Shown here piece by piece: positions 1 to 7,098 of a stretch of DNA of 64,000 nucleotides; position 1 is the stretch's first letter; each line of letters opens with the position of its first letter. The notes below the pieces were generated by a model. The model saw only the letters and a list, made by a program, of their open reading frames with translations, made no database searches and was not told the origin of the DNA. The position numbers and the translations under genes were made by a program. Source of the DNA: Escherichia hormaechei_A (GTDB lineage Bacteria > Pseudomonadota > Gammaproteobacteria > Enterobacterales > Enterobacteriaceae); contig CP170191.1 of the NCBI GenBank assembly GCA_042434945.1, forward strand, positions 2,418,001 through 2,482,000, in the 5' to 3' direction.

Positions 1-499
1 GAATGTGTTCGGCGGCCTCTTCATCGCTGACGCCAGTTTTGTGGCTCAGCGTGACATCCCGAATATCCGCGTTGAACTGGTGCGCGTCGGGATCGCAATA
101 CCAGTTGGCTTTATAGGTACGGACGGCATGTTTGTTCCATTCACTGGTGAATACACACTGCCCGCCAATAGCTTCAAAGCCATGGCGAATGCCGCCGATA
201 CCGGCAAAGAGATCGATAAAGCGAAAGGCATAATTTGGATGCGCAGCAGGAGGACGCGGCAGCAAATTTTGCAGATAGCGGAACTCACCGTCGCTCAGGC
301 GGTGCCCTGCCCTGTCGCTTATCAGCAGCCGCTTGAGTATCGCCGGGCTCCAGTGGCTCTCGCCATGGGCCACCAGCTGGTTTGCCAGCGTTTTAGCATC
401 ATACATTTCCAGCAGCTGACGCATGAGTGCCTGCACGGCTGCCGTTGATTTCTCAACCCGCTCAGGCGCGGGCACAGTCACTGATCGATTTTCCTGCAT
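1..499 (-). CDS. dcm: DNA cytosine methyltransferase Dcm (N-terminal part)
   Basis: This is the first 166 codons of the C5-cytosine methyltransferase that modifies CCWGG sites; the rest lies beyond the window edge. The reading frame begins MQENRS and follows the E. coli Dcm N-terminus. The SAM-binding motif I (FIDLFAGIGG) lies at about residue 113, followed by the ES/EWNKHAVRTY region. The catalytic PCQ motif would lie beyond the edge. yedJ follows downstream in the E. coli order, although here the two genes are both on the minus strand with yedJ placed upstream of dcm. The identification is secure; completeness cannot be judged. Confidence 0.95.
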   Translation of the reverse strand, partial: MQENRSVTVPAPERVEKSTAAVQALMRQLLEMYDAKTLANQLVAHGESHWSPAILKRLLISDRAGHRLSDGEFRYLQNLLPRPPAAHPNYAFRFIDLFAGIGGIRHGFEAIGGQCVFTSEWNKHAVRTYKANWYCDPDAHQFNADIRDVTLSHKTGVSDEEAAEHI

Positions 500-542
500 T
501 CTCTTAACCGGACAATAAAGACAGAAAACAGAGTACCACAGT

Positions 543-1244
543 TCAGGATCGCACACTGCGACGGAAATGGGTCAATATCTGGCTGTCGGTTCCGAGGTAA
601 TCGCCCTGTAATTCGGCACTCAGCTTCGCCATAAACTGGATCAGAAAATCGGCATTGTGACGCGCAAGTTCGCGACCCCGCGCGGTTTGCATGGTGCCAG
701 GCAGGCGCAGGAGTTTGGTCTGAAAGTGGTCGAGCGCGAAGGCTTTATCATCCAGCGCTCGTGTTCCGGCGAACGGGTCGTTGGCATCAAACAGCGCGGC
801 GCCCAGCGCACCGGAGACGGCAAAGACGCGCGCCAGGCCGATAGCGCCTAACGCCTCCAGCCGGTCGGCATCCTGCACAATTTTGGCCTCCAGGCTTTGC
901 GGCGCGATACCGGCACTGAAGCTGTGCGCTTCAATAGCATGCTCAACGGCTGCATAACGATCCGGCGGAAAATCAGGAAAGTCGCGACTGAGGATCTCGC
1001 GCGTTTTTCGCGCTGCCAGCCGCGAGGAGTGGCTACGTTCCGGGTGATTTTTCGGCAGGCTGACAATGTCATGGAAGTAGCATGCGGTCAGCACAACCAG
1101 CGGATCGCTATCCTCGTCAGCCATAATACCCTGCGCCGTCATCCAGACGCGGTGAAAATGGGCGATATCGTGCGCCGCATCATCAGTAAAATGATTTTCG
1201 TCGAGCCAGCGCTCAAAACGGTGTTGCCACTGCGCAAGTTCCAT
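543..1244 (-). CDS. yedJ: HD-domain phosphohydrolase YedJ
   Basis: A 233-residue HD-superfamily protein, probably a metal-dependent phosphohydrolase of unknown substrate. The first HD ligands are visible in DAAHDIAHFHRVW, the HD pair in CYFHDIVSL, and a further metal ligand in VQDADRLEALGAIG. Length and sequence match E. coli YedJ (231 residues). An upstream in-frame ATG at 1286 exists, but the ATG at 1244 aligns with the E. coli start (MELAQW against MDLQHW) and has AGGACAGG just upstream. It lies between dcm and the porin, as in E. coli and Salmonella. The physiological role is not known. Confidence 0.9.
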   Translation of the reverse strand: MELAQWQHRFERWLDENHFTDDAAHDIAHFHRVWMTAQGIMADEDSDPLVVLTACYFHDIVSLPKNHPERSHSSRLAARKTREILSRDFPDFPPDRYAAVEHAIEAHSFSAGIAPQSLEAKIVQDADRLEALGAIGLARVFAVSGALGAALFDANDPFAGTRALDDKAFALDHFQTKLLRLPGTMQTARGRELARHNADFLIQFMAKLSAELQGDYLGTDSQILTHFRRSVRS

Positions 1245-1528
1245 CATCCTGTCCTGTTGCTCAAAAGTGAGTGAATTATAATACACCCGAATTAAAATCC
1301 TTTATAAATAGAATTACGAAATACTTAATAATAATTACCCGCTATATTTTCAATGAATTAATTCATATGAAAAATAAAGAGATAAAAAGAAATATTTTGT
1401 AATATTTTTACCACTTTAATTACATTTATTTTTGAACCTAAATAATAATCCATAGAATAGTATCAGCCATGTAGTTACGGAGGGTAATTACATATATTCA
1501 GACAATTTATATTTAAAGGGAATATATA
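1245..1528 (+). promoter_or_regulatory. AT-rich divergent region upstream of the porin
   Basis: This 284-base gap is very AT-rich compared with the flanking genes and separates yedJ (minus) from the porin (plus). AAAGGGA at 1515-1521 is the likely ribosome binding site of the porin. No single operator stands out by eye. The related Salmonella ompS1 is known to be silenced by H-NS and activated by OmpR and LeuO through a similar AT-rich leader, so the same control is inferred here from base composition only. Confidence 0.5.
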
Positions 1529-2692
1529 ATGAAAAGAAAAGTTCTGGCAATTCTCGTACCCGCGTTATTAATGGCTGGCGCAGTAAATGCGGCGGAAATG
1601 TATAACAAGAATGGCAACAAAGTTGACCTGTACGGTAAGGTTGATGCGCGTCATACCTTCTCCGACAACCCAGGCGATGACGGCGATGAAACCTATGTAC
1701 AGGTGGGTTTCAAAGGCGAAACGCAGATCACGAACGACCTGACAGGCTATGGCCAGTGGGAATATAAAACCTACGCTAACGACACCGAAGGCGCAGGGGA
1801 TAAATCTTTCAACCGTCTGGCATTCGCTGGCCTGAAATATGGCGACTACGGCTCATTTGATTACGGCCGTAATTACGGCGTCGTGTATGACGTTGAAGCC
1901 TGGACCGATATGCTGCCGGTATTTGGTGGAGATTCTTACACCTGGACGGATAACTATATGGTTGGCCGTACTAACGGTGTGGCGACCTACCGTAACAATG
2001 ATTTCTTTGGTCTGGTCGACGGCCTGAACTTTGCGCTGCAATATCAAGGAAATAATGAAGGTGGACCAAACGAAAATCAGGAAGGCACCAAAAACGGCCA
2101 TGATGACGTTCGTTTCCAGAACGGCGACGGCTTCGGTATGTCTACCACCTATGACTTCGATTTCGGCCTGACGCTGGGTGCGGCTTATTCTTCCTCTGAC
2201 CGTACTAACGACCAGGTCGCTTACGGCGCTGGCACCTATAACCGCTTCAGCAAATATGCTGGCGGTGAACGTGCGGAAGCGTGGACAATCGGTGCTAAAT
2301 ACGATGCTAATGATGTCTACCTGGCCATGATGTATGCGGAAACCCGTAACATGACTCCGTACGGCAACGATGGCATCGCCAACAAAACACAGAACTTTGA
2401 AGCCGTAGCGCAGTACCAGTTTGACTTCGGTCTGCGTCCATCCCTGGCGTGGGTCTATTCTAAAGGCATCGATTTGGGCGGTAACGATTATCACCCAGGC
2501 AATGGCTATGACTATGTAGACCAGGATCTGGTTAACTACATCGACGTGGGCATGACCTACAGCTTCAACAAAAACTTCTCCACCTACGTTGATTATAAAA
2601 TCAACCTGCTGGACGAAGATGATGCCTTCTACAATGACAACGGTATTTCTACCGATGACATCGTTGGCGTAGGCATGACCTACCAGTTCTAA
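1529..2692 (+). CDS. ompS1: OmpC/OmpF-family trimeric porin, OmpS1/YedS type
   Basis: A 387-residue general porin of the outer membrane, forming a 16-stranded beta-barrel for passive diffusion of small hydrophilic solutes. It has a signal peptide ending VNA at residue 21, the mature start AEMYNKNGNKVDLYGK typical of enterobacterial porins, an L3 constriction-loop region (VYDVEAWTDMLPVFGGDS, about residues 120-140), and a C-terminal Phe (GVGMTYQF) required for BAM recognition. Its place beside dcm-yedJ is that of Salmonella ompS1 and the E. coli yedS pseudogene, so it is called as their intact orthologue rather than OmpC or OmpF. A clear terminator follows. The family is certain; the exact orthologue is inferred from synteny. 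Confidence 0.85.
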   Translation: MKRKVLAILVPALLMAGAVNAAEMYNKNGNKVDLYGKVDARHTFSDNPGDDGDETYVQVGFKGETQITNDLTGYGQWEYKTYANDTEGAGDKSFNRLAFAGLKYGDYGSFDYGRNYGVVYDVEAWTDMLPVFGGDSYTWTDNYMVGRTNGVATYRNNDFFGLVDGLNFALQYQGNNEGGPNENQEGTKNGHDDVRFQNGDGFGMSTTYDFDFGLTLGAAYSSSDRTNDQVAYGAGTYNRFSKYAGGERAEAWTIGAKYDANDVYLAMMYAETRNMTPYGNDGIANKTQNFEAVAQYQFDFGLRPSLAWVYSKGIDLGGNDYHPGNGYDYVDQDLVNYIDVGMTYSFNKNFSTYVDYKINLLDEDDAFYNDNGISTDDIVGVGMTYQF

Positions 2693-2706
2693 TCCCCATC
2701 AATATT

Positions 2707-2731
2707 AAAGCCCGCGATGCGGGCTTTTTTT
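2707..2731 (+). terminator. Rho-independent terminator of the porin gene
   Basis: A nine-base-pair stem AAAGCCCGC / GCGGGCTTT with a GAT loop is followed by a run of T. It lies 15 bases after the porin stop codon and also faces the end of the convergent MurQ-like gene. Confidence 0.9.
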
Positions 2732-2747
2732 ATTTGACGCTGAAATG

Positions 2748-3611
2748 TTATGGCGCTTCCTGCAAGGCCAGGCGAACAAACCCGTTATTCTGCGCCAGCA
2801 ATTCGTGCGCTTTCCAGGCATCCAGCCCCGTCAGCACCATCAGTACCGCCGTTTTGCACTGGTGGTTACAGCTTTCCAGCGCGGCCTTCGCCTGCGCCCG
2901 GCTACATCCCCCCGCTTCCATCACAATGGCAATTTGTCGTTCGGCCCGTCTGGTATTGCTTGCCTCCAGATCAACGCGCAGGTTGCTGTACACCCGTCCG
3001 GAACGTACCGCCAGACCGGTGGTGATCATATGCAGGATCATGCTTTGCGCAATGCCTGCTTTAGCGTTGGTATACCCGGCAACCACATCCGCGCCCAGTT
3101 CGGGGGCAATGACCATGCTCGCCAGCTGCGCCGCTTCACTTTGCGCATCCTCCGTAATGATCGCAACCGTTGAGCCCAGAGACCACGCATGACGCATCGC
3201 GCCCCATACCCATGGGGTTTTGCCGCTGACGGACAGCGCCAGCATCATGTCATGCTCGCCAAATTCTATCGTCTGAAGGTCGGCAACGCCGCGCGCGTAG
3301 CTACCGGCGTGATCGCCTGCTGTCATCGCAATGACGGGATGTTTTCCCGGCGCAAACGCTTCTGCCGCCTGTTCAGCCACGCGTCCGGACGCGCCCGCGC
3401 CGGTCAGTACCAGACGTCCGCCGTGGCTAAGCGTCGCCGCCGCGTTATCCACCACGCGGGCCAGCATACTTAAGTGAGGGGTAAGTGCAGAAGAGATTTG
3501 CGCGTCATCCTGGTGTATGACGTTAAGCATATCCAGCGTCGATAATCTGTCGATGTTCGTGGTGCTGGCGTGCCGTCTTTCCCTGGCCGTACCGGTAAGC
3601 ATAATGCTCAT
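2748..3611 (-). CDS. MurQ-like SIS-domain protein (divergent)
   Basis: A 287-residue protein of the N-acetylmuramic acid 6-phosphate etherase / glucokinase-regulator family. The SIS sugar-phosphate fold is seen in LVLTGAGASGRVAEQ (about residues 68-82), LSVSGKTPWVWGAM and NAKAGIAQSMILHMITTGL, and a UBA-like C-terminal helix set follows (GCSRAQAKAALESC). Genuine MurQ has two catalytic glutamates, in DASECPPTYG and EGAEDS. Here the first segment is changed (AAEAFAPGKH) and the second appears deleted, so etherase activity is doubtful. The start at 3611 is chosen because AAGGAGG lies 7 bases upstream; a longer frame from 3752 has no such site. It is divergent from dcuS. The substrate is unknown; sugar-phosphate sensing or isomerisation is possible. 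Confidence 0.8.
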   Translation of the reverse strand: MSIMLTGTARERRHASTTNIDRLSTLDMLNVIHQDDAQISSALTPHLSMLARVVDNAAATLSHGGRLVLTGAGASGRVAEQAAEAFAPGKHPVIAMTAGDHAGSYARGVADLQTIEFGEHDMMLALSVSGKTPWVWGAMRHAWSLGSTVAIITEDAQSEAAQLASMVIAPELGADVVAGYTNAKAGIAQSMILHMITTGLAVRSGRVYSNLRVDLEASNTRRAERQIAIVMEAGGCSRAQAKAALESCNHQCKTAVLMVLTGLDAWKAHELLAQNNGFVRLALQEAP

Positions 3612-3764
3612 AAACTGCCTCCTTATTATGAGTACCCTCAAACTATAAAGTGTTTTATATAGGTCACCTGAGAGGAGGCTCACGAAACGCCTCTCTTTAC
3701 ATGGCTTTATGAAACGCCCGTCATCAGCGATAATTAGCCCTTTCTTATTCATCGCGGAGTGTTA

Positions 3765-5381
3765 ATGAGCGATTTGCAGCCCTTCCCCCCGACGCGCAAG
3801 CGCCCTATGAAGCTGAATACGCTGGTTACGCTGATGGTGTGCGCGATTATCGGCTCGGTGCTGCTGGTGGTCTTCGCGCTGTACTCTGTGCAGATCACCC
3901 GCGCCACGCGCGATGACGTGAAAGATACCGCTCTGGGTATCGCCCGGACGCTGGCCGACAGCCCGGAGATCAAGCGTGGCCTGATGGAATCGCCGCAGGC
4001 TGGCATCATCCAGCCGATTGCCGAGGCGGTGACGAAGCGCAACGACCTGCTGTTTACCGTGGTCACCGACCTGCGTGGGATCCGCTATTCCCATCCAAAC
4101 GAAGCGCTGTTAGGTTTGCATTTTATTGGCGACGATCTGACGCCCGCCCTGGAAGGGAAAGAGAATGTCTCCGTTAACCGCGGCGCGCTCGCGGAAGCGC
4201 TGCGCGTCTTTACGCCAGTGTATGACTACCAGCACGACCAGATCGGCGTGGTGGTGGTGGGTATTTCGCTGAATAAAGTTGAAGATCAGATTGCCCGCGG
4301 GCGGCTCAACGCCGTGTGGACCATCTTATTCAGCGTTCTGATGAGCTCAGTGGCGATATGGGGTCTGGTCCGGGTTCTGAAACGTATCCTCTTTGGGCTG
4401 GAGCCTTACGAAATCTCAGCCCTCTTTGAGCAGCGCCAGGCCATGTTGCAGTCCCTGCGCGAAGGCGTGATGGCCGTGGATATGCACGGGCGCGTGACGA
4501 TGATTAACCACACCGCCAGAGAAATATTACTCCTGACCTCGGGCCAGCACTCCGAAAGCAGCAGTGAACCGCTTCTGGCCAGCCTGCGCGAAGTGTCAAA
4601 AACCGGCATTGCCCGCCAGGATCAGGAGATCGGCTGTAACGGGCGGCTGCTGCTGTGCAACATGGTCCCCGTGAAAAGCCAGAATCAGGTGATCGGGGCG
4701 ATCAGCACGTTCCGCGATAAGACCGAAATCAGCCAGTTAATGCAGCGTATTGATGGCATGGTCAGCTACGTTGATGCCCTGCGCTCCCATACGCATGAGT
4801 TTATGAACAAGCTGCACGTGATCCTCGGCCTGCTGCACATGAAGCGCTACGATAAGCTGGAGGAGTACATCATCCAGACCGCGCAGAATTATCAGACGGA
4901 TATCGGCGCAATACAGCGCAAAGTTAAATCGCCGGTCATTGCGGGCTTCCTGCTGGGCAAAATTAACCGCGCTAAAGAGGCCGGAGTGACCCTGACGCTG
5001 GCGGAGGAGAGTCAGCTTCCTGACACCGCCAATGAAGAGCAGGTTGCGGTGCTGATCACCGTGCTGGGCAATTTAATCGAAAATGCCCTGGATGCGATGG
5101 AAGGCCAGCCGGAAGGCGAGATCGGCCTGCTGCTGCATTATCAGAACGGCTGGCTGAGCGGTGAGGTCAGCGATGACGGTCCCGGCATTGATCCCGAGCG
5201 GCTGGAGGCTATTTTTACAAAGGGCTACTCAACAAAAGGTGAAAACCGCGGCGTTGGGCTGTTCCTTGCGCGTCAGCAGATCCAGAATCTGGGCGGAGAT
5301 ATTACCGTCGAGTCGGAGCCTGGCGTATTTACCCAATTTTTTGTTCAGATCCCCTGGGATAGCGAGAGGAATATCGCGTGA
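3765..5381 (+). CDS. dcuS: C4-dicarboxylate sensor histidine kinase DcuS
   Basis: A 538-residue membrane sensor of the CitA/DcuS family. TM1 is at about 17-42, a periplasmic PAS domain at 43-180, TM2 at 181-203, a cytoplasmic PAS at about 212-325, and the kinase after it. The fumarate-binding residues of E. coli DcuS are all kept at the same numbers: R107, H110, F120, R147 and F149. The phospho-acceptor is probably H344 (SHTHEFMNKLH), with an N box (NLIENALDA) and G boxes (DDGPGI, GVGLFLARQQ). The ATG at 3765 is preferred over the GTG at 3759 because GGAG precedes it by five bases. The stop overlaps dcuR by four bases. It lies beside fumarate reductase, transporter and fumarase genes, which fits C4-dicarboxylate sensing. 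Whether a second DcuSR exists elsewhere in the genome cannot be seen. Confidence 0.92.
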   Translation: MSDLQPFPPTRKRPMKLNTLVTLMVCAIIGSVLLVVFALYSVQITRATRDDVKDTALGIARTLADSPEIKRGLMESPQAGIIQPIAEAVTKRNDLLFTVVTDLRGIRYSHPNEALLGLHFIGDDLTPALEGKENVSVNRGALAEALRVFTPVYDYQHDQIGVVVVGISLNKVEDQIARGRLNAVWTILFSVLMSSVAIWGLVRVLKRILFGLEPYEISALFEQRQAMLQSLREGVMAVDMHGRVTMINHTAREILLLTSGQHSESSSEPLLASLREVSKTGIARQDQEIGCNGRLLLCNMVPVKSQNQVIGAISTFRDKTEISQLMQRIDGMVSYVDALRSHTHEFMNKLHVILGLLHMKRYDKLEEYIIQTAQNYQTDIGAIQRKVKSPVIAGFLLGKINRAKEAGVTLTLAEESQLPDTANEEQVAVLITVLGNLIENALDAMEGQPEGEIGLLLHYQNGWLSGEVSDDGPGIDPERLEAIFTKGYSTKGENRGVGLFLARQQIQNLGGDITVESEPGVFTQFFVQIPWDSERNIA

Positions 5382-6097
5382 TAAATGTGTTAATTGTCGA
5401 TGATGACGCCATGGTAGCCGACCTCAACCGTCTGTATGTTAACCGCGTTGAGGGTTTTAGCTGCTGCGGCGTCGCTTCCACGCTCAACCAGGCCGAGGCG
5501 TTGATCGCCAACCCAGGCCAGCCGATCGATCTGGTGCTGCTGGATGTCTATATGCAGCAGGATAACGGGCTGGATCTGCTGCCCATCATCCGCGCGTCGG
5601 GCCGCCCGATTGACGTCATCATGATCTCGTCGGCCTCCGACGCCGCAACGATCCAGACCTCAATGCACTATGGCGTGGTGGATTACCTGATTAAACCGTT
5701 CCAGTTCCCGCGTTTTGAAGAGGCGCTGAACGGCTGGAAGGCAAAGCGCAGCCTGATGGGATCGCATCAGTATTATGAACAGGCCGACGTCGACAGGCTG
5801 ATCCACGGCGGCGCGCCGGAGCTGGCCGACAGCAAAAAATTACCGAAAGGCCTGACGCCGCAGACGCTGCGCACCATTTGCCAGTGGATCGACAGCCATC
5901 CGGAGATAGAATTTTCCACCGACGATCTGGCGAATGCGGTCAACATTTCCCGCGTCTCCTGCCGCAAATACCTGATCTGGCTGGCGCAAATTAATATCCT
6001 GTTCACCAGCATTCACTACGGCGCTACCGGCCGGCCGGTATATCGCTACCGTTTGCAGCCGGAACAGGTCGGCCTACTCAAACAGTACTGCCAGTAA
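5378..6097 (+). CDS. dcuR: C4-dicarboxylate response regulator DcuR
   Basis: A 239-residue response regulator, partner of the kinase upstream. The receiver domain (1-120) has the acidic pocket VDDDAM, phospho-Asp D56 (LLDVY) and the conserved Lys in LIKPFQ. The C-terminal helix-turn-helix contains FSTDDLANAVNISRVSCRKYL. The match to E. coli DcuR is strong over the full length. Translation starts with GTG at 5378, inside the dcuS stop (GTGA overlap), with GAGAGGA upstream, so the two are translationally coupled. The 3' end overlaps the convergent apbE gene by 20 bases. Likely targets are the adjacent fumarate reductase, antiporter and fumarase genes (inference). Confidence 0.92.
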   Translation: MINVLIVDDDAMVADLNRLYVNRVEGFSCCGVASTLNQAEALIANPGQPIDLVLLDVYMQQDNGLDLLPIIRASGRPIDVIMISSASDAATIQTSMHYGVVDYLIKPFQFPRFEEALNGWKAKRSLMGSHQYYEQADVDRLIHGGAPELADSKKLPKGLTPQTLRTICQWIDSHPEIEFSTDDLANAVNISRVSCRKYLIWLAQINILFTSIHYGATGRPVYRYRLQPEQVGLLKQYCQ

Positions 6098-7040
6098 TTC
6101 GGTAGCTGTCGTCCAGAAGGGTAAAACGGAAGTGGTGCATCGAGGAGATCACCACTTCTTTTGTTTTGGTGACAAAGATGGCTTCAATATCGGGGCGCGA
6201 ACGCAGCGCGGCGCAGCCCTTTTCCATGCCCATGCCGTAGATCAGCGTGGTCCAGATATCGCCGTCGAGGGAGTCTGGCGAAATAATCGTCACGCTGTCC
6301 AGTTCGTTATCCAGCGGGTAGCCGGTGCGTGGGTCAAGTATGTGGTGATAACGTTTGCCGTTCAGCTCGAAGTAGCGCTCATAGGTGCCTGACGTCACCA
6401 CCGACCGGTTTTCGACCGTCATGGCGCCAATCAGCGCGTCACCGGCGAACGGTTTTTTCAGGCCGACGCGCCAGCCGCCCTCCGGCGAGCCTAACGTCTG
6501 GACGTTGCCGCCAAGGTTGATCAGCCCAAGTTCAACGCCCTCTTTATGCAGGTAATCCCGCACCCTGTCGGCGATATAGCCTTTAGCAATGGCCCCCAGA
6601 TCGATCTCCATTCCGTGGCGAGTAAGGAACACGCTGCTGTTGGCTTCATCCAGCACCACGTCCGCAGGATGCGTGATGCCCAGCAAGGCGGCGATCTCGT
6701 CCGCGGGCGGTACAGCGTCCCCCTTAAAGCCAATTTTCCAGCGCTTCACCAGCGGGCCGATCGCCAGGTTAAAGGCGCTGTCTTTAAGCAGGCTGGCCGC
6801 TTTCGCGCAGCGGATCAGCTCGAACACCGGGCGACTGACGGCAACCGGATGCTGACCGGCCGCATGGTTGATGTCCATTACCTGAGAGTGCGCTCGGTTA
6901 ACGGTGAGCAAATCTTCGTACCGTTTGATCAGGCGAAACACGCGGGAGGCAAGCGCTTCGTCATGGGAAAAGAGTTTCAGGAGGATGGGCGATCCCATCA
7001 GAACGGCGGAGTAGCTGTAAACGCGATGGCTATCAGGCAT
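6078..7040 (-). CDS. apbE: Cytosolic ApbE-type FAD:protein FMN transferase
   Basis: A 320-residue flavin transferase that links FMN through a phosphoester bond to a Thr/Ser of target proteins. Visible features are the central DLGAIAKGYIAD motif, GLINLGGNVQTLG, and HILDPRTGYP, all typical of ApbE. Unlike most ApbE proteins it has no lipoprotein signal peptide, so it should act in the cytosol. The next gene upstream, on the same strand, is a fumarate reductase carrying an FMN_bind domain, the expected substrate. The start at 7040 (MPDSHRV) is chosen because the family homology begins there and GAGGAC lies upstream; the frame is open back to 7226. The 3' end overlaps dcuR by 20 bases on the opposite strand. 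Confidence 0.92.
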   Translation of the reverse strand: MPDSHRVYSYSAVLMGSPILLKLFSHDEALASRVFRLIKRYEDLLTVNRAHSQVMDINHAAGQHPVAVSRPVFELIRCAKAASLLKDSAFNLAIGPLVKRWKIGFKGDAVPPADEIAALLGITHPADVVLDEANSSVFLTRHGMEIDLGAIAKGYIADRVRDYLHKEGVELGLINLGGNVQTLGSPEGGWRVGLKKPFAGDALIGAMTVENRSVVTSGTYERYFELNGKRYHHILDPRTGYPLDNELDSVTIISPDSLDGDIWTTLIYGMGMEKGCAALRSRPDIEAIFVTKTKEVVISSMHHFRFTLLDDSYRITGSTV

Positions 7041-7098
7041 TTCATGAGTCCTCAGATGTAGCCCCGGCAGGCACCGCGCCGCCGGGGAAACAGGAGCC

